From: Chara braunii
Taxonomy: Eukaryota > Streptophyta > Charophyceae > Charales > Characeae
DNA: 64,000 bases
Assembly: GCA_003427395.1 (NCBI GenBank)
Contig: BFEA01000375.1
Span: forward strand, 231,153-295,152
Reading direction: 5' to 3'
In this document: positions 1-11,697 of the stretch, one piece after another
Layout of the letters: every line of letters begins with the position of its first letter
Numbering within the stretch: the first letter of the stretch is position 1
The notes under the pieces: generated by a model
Seen by the model: the letters and a program-made list of their open reading frames with translations, nothing else
Database searches by the model: none
Told to the model about the DNA's origin: nothing
Program-made: the position numbers and the translations under genes

Positions 1-50
1 CACACACACATACAGATTGATTCTCTCTCTCTCTCTCTCTCTCTCTCTCC

Positions 51-128
<78 letters not shown>

Positions 129-132
129 GATT
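1..132. repeat. (CA)n/(CT)n microsatellite
   Basis: A CA run is followed by an almost pure CT dinucleotide run and then by CA again. It has no coding content. Confidence 0.95.
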
Positions 133-1280
133 GGCTACCGACACGTGTGCGCTCCACTTGTCCGACGGTGCGTAGAGGACAAACGAACACGTTTTAGAAA
201 GCGCAAGATAGAGAGTTGGGATCTCTTTTCGTCCGTCTCCTATGCCGTTGAGCTATCTGACGAACAATTACCACACGTTGTACATCATGCGTCCCGAGCA
301 TGCCTGCAGACATGCAATCCAGGATGAGACCGAGCAGTACCCTGGAACCGACGGAACTCCATAATTAGCAGGAGAAAGGATAAAGAGAGAGAAGCGCATA
401 GGGGGCCAACGAAGGAAATAGGAAACCAGACAGACGCTACTGGCGAAAAACGTGGCAAGGAAACGAATACAAGCAGGGAATGAGGAAAAGGACGAAGATG
501 TAGTATGGAAAGAGAAGGCTTGCAGATGAGACGCACTGAAACATGGAAGAAGAGGAGGGAGAAATGAATGGGGAGAGGAAGAAGAATCAGGTAAAGGAAA
601 GAAAGGGCAAACGGAGCAAGAGCAGGAGTGGAAGTAAAGAGAGTACAGGGAATTAGAAAAGGGTAAGACCAGAAGATAGACATCGGGTTAAGAAGAACAG
701 GTGAGGAGAAGGGAGTAAGAGAAAGACACAAACAGGGCGATAGAACATGGGAAAGAAACAGTTTGCAAATAGAGAAAGGAAAGTCGACTGGAGTTCCGAG
801 TCCAGGTCGGGAGTCTCGCAATGGTAGTCTCGCAAATTGAACGGTCTTGCGTTCGAGTCCAGGTCAGGAGTCGACTGGACTGTCCTGAGAGAGAGAACTG
901 TCCTCTGAGAGAGAAAAAAATAGGGTAGAGAAGGATAGAGGCGAAAGGACAGGAGATGGAGATGCAAGAGGTGGAGAGAAGGCGAGACGGGAAAATAATG
1001 AAAGACGAGCAGAGAGAAAGGGAAAAAATGGGAAGAGAGGGAACGCAATAGGAGGGAAGTGATAGGACAGAAAATGGTAGAGAGAATAAAGAGCAGAAAG
1101 ATTCACCAAGAAGTGGTCAGTGAACGCCAGCGAGACAGAATAACATAGCGCAGAGCGATGAGAGGCATGTGGTCCCTCACGGACACCAGACTACTCAACT
1201 GTAGCAAGACGCGGAGGCGATGAGAGAGTCCAGGAGTAGTTGGCCCGATCCCGAGACGCCAGAGAAGAGACGACAACGCA
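133..1280. other. Unassigned purine-rich sequence, no gene seen
   Basis: This stretch is A/G-rich and holds only short or low-complexity open frames that are mirror images of purine runs. A 19-base direct repeat (cgagtccaggtc-R-ggagtc) occurs near 797 and 855. The second copy overlaps a match to a tRNA box B (GTTCGAGTCC), but no cloverleaf can be drawn. Confidence 0.5.
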
Positions 1281-1283
1281 GGA

Positions 1284-1480
1284 CACCAAGCAAGGCAAGG
1301 CAAGGGAAGGGAAGGGAAGGGAAGGGCAGGGCAGGGCAGCTTCCCGCCCAAAACGTGGAACCAATGACAACGCAGGACAGCAAGCAAGCCAAGGCAAGGC
1401 AAGGCAAGGCAAGGCAACGCAAGGCAAGGGAAGGCAAGGGAAGGCAAGGGAAGGGAAGGGCAGCTTCCCGCCCACGAACG
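1284..1480. repeat. GGCAA/GGGAA minisatellite with duplicated boundary motif
   Basis: Pentanucleotide units AAGGC and AAGGG alternate. The block CAGCTTCCCGCCC recurs at about 1338 and 1470, so the minisatellite is itself an imperfect tandem duplication of roughly 125 bp. Open frames over it are simple-sequence artefacts rich in Lys, Gly, Arg and Gln. Confidence 0.85.
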
Positions 1481-2495
1481 TACAACCATTGGAAAGTGAA
1501 AGCCCGGGAAAGGTAGAGGCGACGAAGGACCTCTTCAAGCAACTGAATCAACAATTTGAGTCAGATCGTCTTCGCTCAACCAGGCCCATATCCTTGAAGA
1601 CACCATGCCCACTTAGCCGACGATCATCGCACTGTTCTCACACCATTGTGTCCCGTCTTTCTTACTCCCACCAGAAAGGTCTTCGGGGGAAGCAGTCGGT
1701 AGCCAGGCAGGGGACAAATCAAACATATCCTCCTCTCCCACGATAGGAAAGAAGAGCTTTTCTCCACGTTTTTGGGAGGGGAGAGGACGCAGCAGCAGAC
1801 AAGCAGAGTCGCAAACACCCAGGGAAGATCTGAAAGTGGACAATGAATCGTTATTTCTTTGCCCTTTTTCTTTGTCGACAAAGATCACGCGAGTTTGTCG
1901 ACAAAGACCACGCGAATGAAACCCCCCTTTAGAATCATCACACGGAGGGAGGGCACGAAGGAAGGAGACCGGCGGCACAATCGATCCATAACAAGACAAA
2001 AAAAAGGACGACAAGCACCGAAGAAAACGACGGAAAAATTGCATACATGACAAACGGGGGGAAAGAATAGAGAACAGGAGACTCGAAACGATAGATTTCG
2101 GCGCGAAGACATGAAAAACAACGAGATTAGGCACCAGGAGAAACAACGAGAAGAAAGGGGGGAAAAAGAACGATTTAAGAACCTTGCCACAGGAGAAGGT
2201 AGAAGATTGAGATGGGACAGAATAGAAGAGAAGTGCACTGCCGGAGATGCATGAACAGAGGAGAATGGAGAAAGAAGATCCGACGTCCGAATTACAATCG
2301 AAAGATTCTATTTCTCACTAACGATTACAAAACATAGCCATCAAATGGAGAAAGAAGATCGACGTCCGACTTATAGTCGAATGGAGAAAGAGAGAGAGAG
2401 TAAAAACATACCTCGCTGGTGACTGCCCCTGTAAACTGAAGATGGCCATGGGATGGGTAGGTGTAGTGTAGATTAGGGTGGGGTTGGGGGAGGGG
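1481..2495. other. Unassigned sequence, no gene seen
   Basis: Mixed purine-rich DNA. A 17-base direct repeat (ggagaaagaagatccgac-type) appears near 2265 and 2346. No domain, RNA gene or element boundary could be recognised. Confidence 0.4.
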
Positions 2496-2497
2496 GG

Positions 2498-2535
<38 letters not shown>
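2385..2535. repeat. (GA)n microsatellite
   Basis: A short GA run near 2386-2400 is followed by a longer one at about 2499-2535. Confidence 0.9.
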
Positions 2536-2539
2536 AATT

Positions 2540-5500
2540 GAGAGGTGAAGAAGATGTATGTTACCGGCAATGCAGAGACGTAGGGGACACCATCATTCCC
2601 GCGGAGAAGACCGTAAGGCTTGGACGGGAGGCTTTCCATTATCTCCAGACGATGCGTCTGACGGAGGCATGCCCACTCTCGTGTGGTGGTCATGTGAAGA
2701 ATCTATCCCTGCAATACCCCACTATAGTAACGAACTAAGCTTTTCTAATGCACTAGCAACGGGCAAGCAATTCTAACAGGATATCGCCGTAGATCTGTTG
2801 CATCAACGGCCGAGATGATGTAGCCGCGAGGCATTTCTGCAGCGCCCGAACAAAGCCGTCAGAAGGCGAAAACTAGGGTCTGCTCCAGTCAGAAAAGGAC
2901 CAATCTTGTAATAATGGCGGGTGACGAAGACCTCTTGCAAATGCTTGTCGCCGCCATGCTTCGCCTTTCTGGAGAATAGACCGAAATTGGAAAGAGTGGT
3001 AATGAGCATTGGAAGACCAAGAATGGGCATGTACGACACTTTCGGGACCGCCGTACGGGGGGGGGGGGTTAAATGAGGCAGGCCTTTCCCCGCCATCAAG
3101 ATCTGTGCTGACGGTACTCAAGAGAGGAACCCGCGCCGCAGGTGAAGGAAGAAACGCGAAAAAAAGGAAAAAAGACACAGACTCAGGCAGGCAATCAGAG
3201 CCGAAAAGGGTGGAACACGAATTCCGAACGAATCTAGCCGAAAAGGGGTGAGAGTTAAACGCGTAGGAGGGGTCCGGGAGGAAGAGGCAGTTGATGGACG
3301 CACAACTGGACAAAAGAGGGATTGTTTCAGGAGCGCGGGGTTCTGGAAAGCCACTGTGCTCGGTTTAGCACGGGCAGCCCCGGCGACCAAACAGCAGAAG
3401 AGGAAGGGTAAGGGAGTAGAATGGAGAGGAAGAATGGATAGAACAAGGGATGAGCAACAGGAGAGACATGGGGTGAGGAGGAGAGAAGACGGGCGGGGTG
3501 AAGAGGACCCGCCAATCGAGGAAGAAAGAGAAGGTGAGCAGAGGCACAGCATGGGGGAGAGGAGGGGGGTGGGGGAGGGGAAAGAAGAAAGGCAGGAAAC
3601 TTGGAGAGGGAGGAACTTACCCGGTGGTCGTACTCGCTTGCTTGAGTTTGGCCGGCAAGACTTAGTAGGAAAAGAATGGGGATTGAGAAGGCGATAACAA
3701 CTGCGGAGTACCGTCGTCTCCTAATGCTACATGCCGGCACGCGCCCCATGACGGCGAAAAAACAGAAAGGCGGCCGTTGATCTCTTCCAGTTGCACAGAC
3801 GGTACTTCGATCAGACAAGAGGAAACCGAGTGGTGGGAGACTGATAAGTTGATGAATAGCTTGATCGAGAGGGAGCCTGAAAGAATGACGTTTGATGGTT
3901 GATTGCTGACGTGGCTCTCGCCTGCTGTCGATGCCCGTAGCTGCAGACATATACGTGCGAACCGAAAGTTGCAGTGTCTTGCACAGCGCACGTGCGGCGT
4001 TGGCTGGCTGGCTGGCGGGCTGATGGGCTGGTTGGCTGACAAGGCTGGCTGGGGAGTTCCTCCTCAGTCCCCAGCCAAGGCACCCGCCTACGCAGGCTTA
4101 CAACATAGGGCACTAACGGGGCGTTGCCTGACGTGGCTGGGCGAGACATGCGCAACCCCTACTAACCCGCCTAGCCTCCTTGTCGAGCCCCTCCGCCGAC
4201 GATACAGCTAATCCGCGCAGAAAACCGGGTCACGCGAGCGGACGGGGAAGGCACGGGGAAGGGCGGGCAAGCAGACGGGTGGCGAGCGCGCAGACGAAGC
4301 GAGTGCTACCAGGGAGCGGGGAAGCTGGCTGGCTGCGAACATGACGCTCCGAAACGGAGACGGAAATCAGGAGGGGCTTCGTTTCCAGCGTGTGCTTCGG
4401 CCCTCGCCGAGGCATGGCACCTCGGAAAGGGTCCTCACACAGGGACGTTTGGCAGTAAAACCTCAGTTAGCTCGCCCTCCAATCCGTTCCCGCACAGGAA
4501 CTGCAGCTACATCGGTGAACGGCATGGTCGCCATCCGCTAGACACAGTTCCCCCTCAAGAGCTGACCACCGGCAGACTCGACCAGACAGGACACAACAGG
4601 ACAGGACACGGGCGCGTAACTTCGGGTTTGACGACGAATATAGCGGGGGATGCCAACCATATGCCTGAATGCTACACCCATGTGGTCCTGTTGAAAACCA
4701 GGCCTGCGTTACCTGCGGCCGACGTTGAGGGGAGTGTACAGGGTGGGTGGCCCAGAAAGAAGGCCAAGGTGAGACCCAATAGAAAACCAGTAGAGGAAAG
4801 AAAGACAAGGTGCTTGGCGGGCCTCAAGGGTAGGGCTGGGTACAGTTCATGTTACCTCTGTTACCCATCCTTCCTATCGCCCAAAACCAAGGAGGAAGGT
4901 GCTGCCAAACCCACCTTAATTGCAGTACAGCGAATTCTCTCGAGGAGTATGCAGCGTGCCTCGACGTGCCCTGGTTTAAAACCACAGGTCCCCCCGCCAC
5001 CGAAAACCCCAGCCCTGTGAGTTAGGGCCGGGTTGTACGGAGGGGCGGCGACCGTACGCGTCGGGTTGTACGGAGGCCGACGGGTCCAATCCCACCATTT
5101 TGCAAGCGGCAACTTTGCCGATTTTTTGTGCTCAGAAGAAGTCATGAAAATATCTGAAAATTTGAGGGTCCGTAGATTAGGTCGTGATCTTTCAGGGAAA
5201 AATATCAGGAAAAAAAAAATCATTTTGACGGTGAAATATTTGCCGCACCGATTCGGTTTATTTCCATTTTTTGTCGCAAATTTCGTACGGAGGCCCGCCC
5301 GGTTTTCCACGCTGTACGACCGGTACCCGTCGTGAAACGGCGCTACCGGTACCCCGAGGTTTTTGATGTCAGGGGGACCTGTGGTCACGGGCTATCTGGC
5401 TATTTTGTCTGTCTGGTCTGTGGGACCAGGGCGTGGCCTGACCCCACAGGCCGTGTGCTCATTCAGTCCAGTCCAGTCCATTCAGTCTGTTGGGGGTATA

Positions 5501-6065
5501 CCCCACTTGCAGTTTGTTTTCAATCTCATTCTTCATTTGCACAGTTTGGAGTACGTGACTGGTGAGTCTGCGTTGGAGTTGCGTTGTCTCTTCCAGCTCC
5601 ATCTTCATCTCCCCCATCACCATCCCGGCGGGTCCGTCACACTGGCATCATAGCGGGAACGGTTCCTGCTCCCACCCATCCCTCCCTGCAAGGCAGCGCA
5701 AGTGTTGCAATACCAAACAGCGGGGAAAAACGGGAGAAAAAGCAATTGCGAAGGTGTTACAACGGGAGAATCCGACACGTGTCATCAGCATCAGGAAAAA
5801 GTAGCACGTATCTGCAATGCAAGCGTCAAAGTCAAGGTCGCTGCACGAGCGCCCGCCAAGCGCCCCGCTGCCCAACTGGCCCGCCCTGCCCCACTCCCGG
5901 ATTATACATGTCAAGATTCGGGACGCATGTTGCTGCCAGGGTTTCAACATGGGCAGTTGTTCCTCGTGCACATGTGTGGCCAATGTTGTAATGCACTGGT
6001 CAAAATCACAGTACGAGTCGATATTGTGGCACGTTGGTGTTGAAGAGTGTCATGGCAACTATTTA
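2540..6065. other. Unassigned 3.5-kb stretch with a palindrome-rich block
   Basis: No protein family was recognised in any frame. The longest frames are compositionally biased (Pro/Ser/Leu-rich on the minus strand, Arg/Lys/Glu-rich on the plus strand). Notable details are a G10 run at 3057-3066 and a block at 5030-5365 in which the motif TTGTACGGAGG occurs twice, with CGTACGGAGG once more at 5285 and the palindrome GGTACC nearby. This could be the remains of an unknown repeat. Confidence 0.35.
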
Positions 6066-6089
6066 CCCCCCCCCCCCCCCCCCCCCCCC
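6066..6089. repeat. Poly-C tract
   Basis: 24 consecutive C residues. Confidence 0.95.
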
Positions 6090-6292
6090 GGCCCCGTTGG
6101 CGAGCGGTGCGCAGCGAACAGCGAGCGACACGACAACTATTTTTCCCCCCGGGCATGGCTGCTGTCGCCTGCGCATGTAACTAGTGAATACCTGCAGTGT
6201 CACATGGCAGCTTGCTGAGGATCTTAAAGAACCCCTAACTAAGGGGTTGCACTAGAATTGCATTTGGGTGGTTGATCAAGATCTCAAACAAC

Positions 6293-7640
6293 CTCATATT
6301 ATCATCATTATTTTTATTTATTTTTTTATTGTTGCCGCAACAAGCCAGCAGCATCTTGTAAGAAAAAATAATGTAGATTTTGGTAACATTATCTGCTCTT
6401 GGTCTGCTCTTGGTCACCCAAGAGTTTGGTATAACCTCCCTATTCACTAACTTACTCTCCCCCAACCTTTTTTTTTTTCCCCCATATCATTTAATCATCC
6501 TTTCTAACTCTACCACTACTCCATCATCCTACCTCACTCTTACGTTTTTTTTTCCCTACTTTCTCTCCTCTCCTTACCATTGTTCTCTCATACCCCTCCC
6601 TCTTCACTAATTTTTCACAATTTTTTTTTCCTCTCTCCTTTTTACCCACCCACTCCTTTTTACTATTTTTTTTTTCCCTCTCCACCTTTCTCATCCTTTT
6701 CTCTCTCATTCTCTCACCCTCGTCTCCCTTTTCACTTCCCCAACCACAACCCCATCATTTTCGTCACCTTCAACTTCAATATTTTTATTCTTCTTACCTA
6801 TTTCTCTCTTTCTTCATCACTTTTTCCTTCCCCCCTCTCCCCCCAACTTCAATTTTGTGTTTTTATTCTTTTGTTTTTATCTTTAATTAAAAAATAAAAA
6901 AATTATCCAAAACATCGAATATCTTATTTTCTTTTTTTATTATTTATTTATTTTATTTCTTATTTTTACTTATTTTATTTTTGTTTTGTTTTGCGGCACC
7001 TCTATATTTTGTTAGGACTTAGTCATTTATACTATCGACGCACGTTTTAACCCCTTGGGAGTAACAAAGTGATGCTTAAATTTTTTTTTTTTCTCCCTAC
7101 TCTCTTCTTCCAACACATTTTAACCGCTTAGGGGCAGCAAAGTGTTGACAAAAGTTTTTTATTTTACTTGGTCATTCTTCTTGACGGCAAACTTTGACCC
7201 CATGGGAGTAACAAAATGTTATTAGAAATGTTTTTAAAAAAATCAAAACTTATTTTTTTCTTCAGTATCCTCCACCTCCTCATTTTTTTTACTTTCTTTA
7301 TTTTTCTAAAAAAAATAATTTTCAACAATGTGAAACTTAGTGTACTTCCCTTGGTCTCTCTTCCCTCTTAGCACATTTGTTTCCCCATGAGGGGTAAAAA
7401 AATGTTGCTGAAAATTCAAAAAATATGTATATTATTTTTCTCCTCAACTTTTATTTTTTTATTTTTTTTATTTTATCATTATTATTTTGATCTAAAAAAT
7501 TCACTATCTATTTATTTCCCCCTCCCCCCCCTCCATGTTTGTTATTTTTTTTCTTGATTAGGTCGCCACTACTTTACCCTGACCCCCTAAACTCTGGTTA
7601 ATTTTTTTTCAGAGTTTTTATAAGGTTTAGGTTTTTCCTA
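6293..7640. repeat. T/pyrimidine-rich block containing hairpin units
   Basis: The plus strand is very T-rich with many T and A homopolymers. Embedded in it are four imperfect hairpins (about 7038-7076, 7111-7148, 7187-7222 and 7370-7410) that share an inner CCCCWTGGGAGTAACAAA-like segment, followed by a fifth stem at 7586-7631 (CCTAAAC with GTTTAGG). No coding sequence is visible. Confidence 0.6.
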
Positions 7641-7865
7641 ACCTCCCTCCTTTCCCGACTACTCCCATCAGTCACCCTGGACCCGAATGAAACTTCTTCC
7701 TTCGACCGGCTTCGCACCACTCTCTCATGCGCGACCCACTGGTCACGGAGTGAGCCGACTCACGACTATCCACTTCGATCCCACGGTCTCCTCCCTCTTA
7801 CCGGTGGACCCCTTTCCCCACACACCATCCCATATTTTTCCCCACTTATTTTTCCACCTCCCACC

Positions 7866-8100
7866 ATGTCTAGCCCTATCCCTCCACTATACATGTACCG
7901 GAGTACACCCAAGGAGATCGTTGCGGCACTAGGCGTCCATTCAACCAGCAGTCCTGGGTCAGGCCCCTACATACCTTGAGATTGTCCTCACGACCCTCCT
8001 TGCACCTATGCAAGTGTCACTAGATGCGCTTGCACCCATGCAAGCGCAATTTGATGCACTCGCCCTTGACGTCCACCGCCTCAAAGATTCTCCTCATCGC
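7866..8100 (+). pseudogene. Possible degraded coding fragment, unknown product
   Basis: From the ATG at 7866, 37 codons run to a TGA (MSSPIPPLYMYRSTPKEIVA at the N-terminus). A shift to another frame then gives a heptad-like segment (APMQVSLDALAPMQAQFDAL) around 8000-8075. Such an acidic, hydrophobic-spaced segment could come from a retroelement Gag-type coiled coil. I do not recognise the family. It stops at the edge of the reverse LTR that begins at 8101, so it may be flanking DNA cut by an insertion. Confidence 0.25.
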
Positions 8101-8311
8101 TGTCGAGCGCATCAGTCTCGCAGGGGGACCCTCCCGACTTCGTCATGCAGGATTTGTAGAAGAAATTTTCATCCTTTTATCGGGGTGTAATGGAGCTTTC
8201 GTCTCCGCTCCAGTCGAGTGCGTCAACCATACCTCTCGCGACCCCCTACGACATGATAGGGTCATGCGAGGTACAACTTATGGGAGTTGTCACTATCCCT
8301 TAGGTGGGCGT
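8101..8311 (-). mobile_element. 3' part of a reverse-strand LTR (left half of an interrupted LTR)
   Basis: Read on the minus strand, this matches the terminal 200 bp of the LTRs that end at 18773 and 46409, including the segments near GCGTGACG, the Arg-rich-looking GGGAGGGTCCCC and the terminal CGACA. The terminal inverted-repeat motif TGTCG sits at 8101. The match breaks at 8311 and resumes at 63501, so the LTR was split by the F2 insertion. No primer-binding site is visible to the left of 8101, which suggests this was a 3' LTR edge or a solo LTR. Confidence 0.75.
8308..8311. repeat. Left target-site duplication GCGT of element F2
   Basis: GCGT precedes the TGTCGG start of F2 and recurs directly after its CCGACA end at 63497-63500. 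Joining the two flanks restores a continuous reverse LTR reading GGGCGTATCC, as seen at 46170-46190 on the opposite strand. Confidence 0.75.
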
Positions 8312-8350
8312 TGTCGGGCCAAATACCCTTACAAGGGTATTTAGTATTTG
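8312..8350. repeat. Terminal palindrome at LTR 5' end
   Basis: AATACCCTTACAAGGGTATT is a near-perfect inverted repeat only 11 bases inside the LTR start. The same core is present at the starts at 11964, 29736, 39454 and 54782. Confidence 0.8.
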
Positions 8351-9044
8351 ACCATGCTTTTGCATTCGACACAGTGACGATATCGGCTACCATAATAGAG
8401 TCAGTCTGAATGGAAAGGGTGTGCGCTCTTTGGCATGACACTCGAAAACGAATTCCTCGGCCATTGAGGCCGGGGCAAATCGGTGAGAAAATTTTGTTTT
8501 GTATGCGTGCGCATTATGGTGACGTGTGCTCTGATGGTTAGAGTCGGTAGTAATACTCTTTGACAAAAGAGGTCAAAGGGTGTATTGGGTTAGTATTGTG
8601 TCGGGTAAATCGACGACACATACTGAGACTTGCGCTGAAACCTATCTACCTACCAGTACTAGGCCTCTAAAAATGCCAACTTTTGTCGCCTTCTGGTCAG
8701 CCTTGAGTACTCGGCACGTCTACGTCCACTTGGTGTGGTACCGGCCTACCTGCTACTTGAGTGTTTTCCTCTACTCTTAAAGTGTCGCGGACCTTCATCG
8801 CCACTTGAGTGTTTTTCCCCGCTGTAACCCTCAATGTCACGATCACGGATAAGTAATGGCCCATCGGGCCTTCCGACCTACCAAGTGTCCTCGCGAGTCA
8901 CCCACGCACTCAAGCCGACAAGCACTCGGGGCAGGCATGCCGGCCGGCAAGCGTGCGCGCACGCAGACTTAGAAACGGGCTCAGACCACTAGGCGGACTG
9001 AGCCTCACTTCAACATATAACAGAGTTGCTCCTCTTCTACCCGA

Positions 9045-9122
9045 AGTAGGAGTTAGCTCAGTGGGTTTCCGTGCGGATTGCGGATCAGGTGACTCAGGGA
9101 TCGAATCCATCCGACCTCGAGC
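9045..9122 (+). other. tRNA-like module with box A and box B
   Basis: TAGCTCAGTGGG fits a Pol III box A, and GGATCGAATCC, starting about 44 bases downstream, fits box B with the spacing found in tRNAs. The acceptor and D stems do not pair convincingly, so this is not called as a functional tRNA gene. The copy in the 3' LTR (55508-55586) keeps both boxes with changes. It could be a tRNA-derived SINE fragment. Confidence 0.5.
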
Positions 9123-9760
9123 TAGCTCCTTTTGGCAAGGAACTCGACCATAATTTACCCCGTGTTCGGTAGGCCGGGACTTGAAACGTGATCTTGGTTT
9201 CAGAGGTTAGATGCAAATCGAGCCCGTTGTAACAATTGGCACAACGGGATAGTTAGTAACTAGATTCTGTTATTTTATTACTATTTTATGATTATTATTT
9301 TATTTTATTTTTATGTTAGATTCACTTTTTTTCTCGTTTCTTATTATATTTTTTTTTCCTGTAGATACTCTTTGAAGAACAACTTGAATGAATCTGCCTC
9401 GCAACCAAGGCCGATTCAATCTAGTAGCTCACTATAGCTACGAATCTGACCGAGGTCACGGAGGTAGGCTGACGCCTCTCAGTACCAAGGTGCCACACAA
9501 TCAAAACTCGCGAAGTTGCGGAAGGAAGAGCGTGGCGCAATGCAGCAAGGGGGCGAGGGACAAAGGCGGAACGCGCGGGCGAAGAAGATGAGCGAAGACG
9601 ACGACAACACGCACGAAGGGATTCGAAGGAGGAGCGCGCGGGGAGTAGAAGAGATAGCCGCGTAGAAGGAGGGGCGCATGGAGAAAGAGGAAAAGCGATA
9701 GCGGGCGAGTAGGAGAAGGAGGTTGTCACGGGGACATAACATGCGAAGCGAAGAGAAAAA

Positions 9761-9830
9761 GAAGAAGAAGAAAAAGAAGAAGAAAAAAAAAATAAGGGGA
9801 AGAAGAAGAAGAAGGAAAGGGGGAAGAGAG
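9761..9830. repeat. GAA/A-rich simple repeat
   Basis: GAAGAAGAAAAA-type repeat in the F2 LTR. The matching position in the 3' LTR (56250-56280) is shorter. Confidence 0.9.
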
Positions 9831-10349
9831 AAGGAAAATCTTACATGAGCGTCTGTACGCTACGCAGGTAACCTTCTTAAGCTTCATTGTGAATGGGGAT
9901 GGATGCTGTAACTATCGATCTTGAACGAGGAATGCTTGGTGAGCGCGAGTAATCAGCTCGCGCTGATTTCGTCCCTACCCTTTGTACACACCATCTGTCG
10001 CTTCTACCGATTGAATGGTTCGATGAAGTGTCTTGAATGACTACGACGACGACGACTATGAAGGTGGCAAAGGACGAAGGGAAAGAGAGAAAGGTAGGTA
10101 TCTAATCACAGAACCCACTTCCCTATACTCCCACTAGTGGAATAGGCAAAATCGTCTGAATCTACCGCTAGAACATGAAAATATACACTATTGTTTGAAT
10201 GTGTACGAGTGTGTGTTAATCGCGCTGCGGAGTGCATGCTACTTTCATCGGTAGGACGAGCGAAATCGATTGAATCTATCGCTAAAACACGGAAGTATAC
10301 ACTACTACTGCTTATGTGTGCACGAGCATGTATGTACGTAAGTGTGTAT

Positions 10350-10376
10350 GTGAGTGTGTGTGTGTGTGTGTGTGTA
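10350..10376. repeat. (GT)n microsatellite
   Basis: Run of GT dinucleotides inside the F2 LTR. Confidence 0.9.
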
Positions 10377-10471
10377 TAAGAGAAAGAAGCAGAAGATTAT
10401 CGCCTGGACTGCTGATCTCCCCGTCGATTTCAAACATGTATTCGACTAAAACGATAAGTAGCATTCATTTG

Positions 10472-10540
10472 TTGTTATTATTATTATCATTATTATTATT
10501 ATTATTATTATTATTTTTTCTTCTTCTTGGTGATGTCATT

Positions 10541-10613
<73 letters not shown>
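10472..10613. repeat. (ATT)n microsatellite
   Basis: Two ATT runs are separated by a short TTCTTCTTGG spacer. The long poly-Leu and poly-Ile frames over it are artefacts. Confidence 0.95.
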
Positions 10614-10614
<1 letters not shown>

Positions 10615-10864
10615 TAAAACAATTTATTCTTACATGCCTTGCCTGCTTACCGTATGCGAGGGTGGAGACACTTAGGATGCGTGACGCATCCAGCGATGGC
10701 GTCGTGAGGATGGGCTCGCCATCTGCCGGGCTTGTTGGAGTGCACGCTGGTAGCCGACGTGCGCTGCGTGCTGGGGTCTTGGTATGCTACACATAATGAC
10801 GAATCTTGTTGACAACTGGTAAGTCTCCAACCCTGCAACTGCCCTGCTGGTACTTCCATCGATA

Positions 10865-10915
10865 GGATAAATAAAATAAAATAAAATAAATAAATAAAAA
10901 TAAATAAAATCGAAT
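10865..10915. repeat. AAATA simple repeat
   Basis: AAATAAAATA units, shared with 57386-57440 in the 3' LTR. Confidence 0.85.
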
Positions 10916-10965
10916 GAATCTACCACTACAATGTGGATATATATACTACCGCATACATATATGTG

Positions 10966-11002
10966 TGCGTGTGTGTGTGTGTATGAGAGAGAGAGAGAGA
11001 GG

Positions 11003-11077
<75 letters not shown>

Positions 11078-11607
11078 NNNNNNNNNNNNNNNNNNNNNNN
11101 NNNNNNNNNNNNNNNNNNNNNNNNNNNNNNNNNNNNNNNNNNNNNNNNNNNNNNNNNNNNNNNNNNNNNNNNNNNNNNNNNNNNNNNNNNNNNNNNNNNN
11201 NNNNNNNNNNNNNNNNNNNNNNNNNNNNNNNNNNNNNNNNNNNNNNNNNNNNNNNNNNNNNNNNNNNNNNNNNNNNNNNNNNNNNNNNNNNNNNNNNNNN
11301 NNNNNNNNNNNNNNNNNNNNNNNNNNNNNNNNNNNNNNNNNNNNNNNNNNNNNNNNNNNNNNNNNNNNNNNNNNNNNNNNNNNNNNNNNNNNNNNNNNNN
11401 NNNNNNNNNNNNNNNNNNNNNNNNNNNNNNNNNNNNNNNNNNNNNNNNNNNNNNNNNNNNNNNNNNNNNNNNNNNNNNNNNNNNNNNNNNNNNNNNNNNN
11501 NNNNNNNNNNNNNNNNNNNNNNNNNNNNNNNNNNNNNNNNNNNNNNNNNNNNNNNNNNNNNNNNNNNNNNNNNNNNNNNNNNNNNNNNNNNNNNNNNNNN
11601 NNNNNNN

Positions 11608-11695
<88 letters not shown>
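10966..11695. repeat. (GT)n-(GA)n microsatellite with assembly gap
   Basis: A GT run is followed by GA dinucleotides that flank 530 Ns (11078-11607). The 3' LTR has a GA stub followed by a long poly-A at the same point (57528-57578). Confidence 0.95.
11078..11607. other. Assembly gap (530 N)
   Basis: Unresolved bases inside a GA microsatellite. Frames that read across it are meaningless. Confidence 1.

Positions 11696-11697
<2 letters not shown>

Noticed and set aside
1220-1746. Open frame rich in Gly, Lys and Arg
   Set aside because: It only translates the AAGGC/AAGGG minisatellite. No domain and no start context support it.
7584-7592. Telomere-type CCCTAAA repeat
   Set aside because: Only one copy is present, and it forms one arm of a local hairpin.
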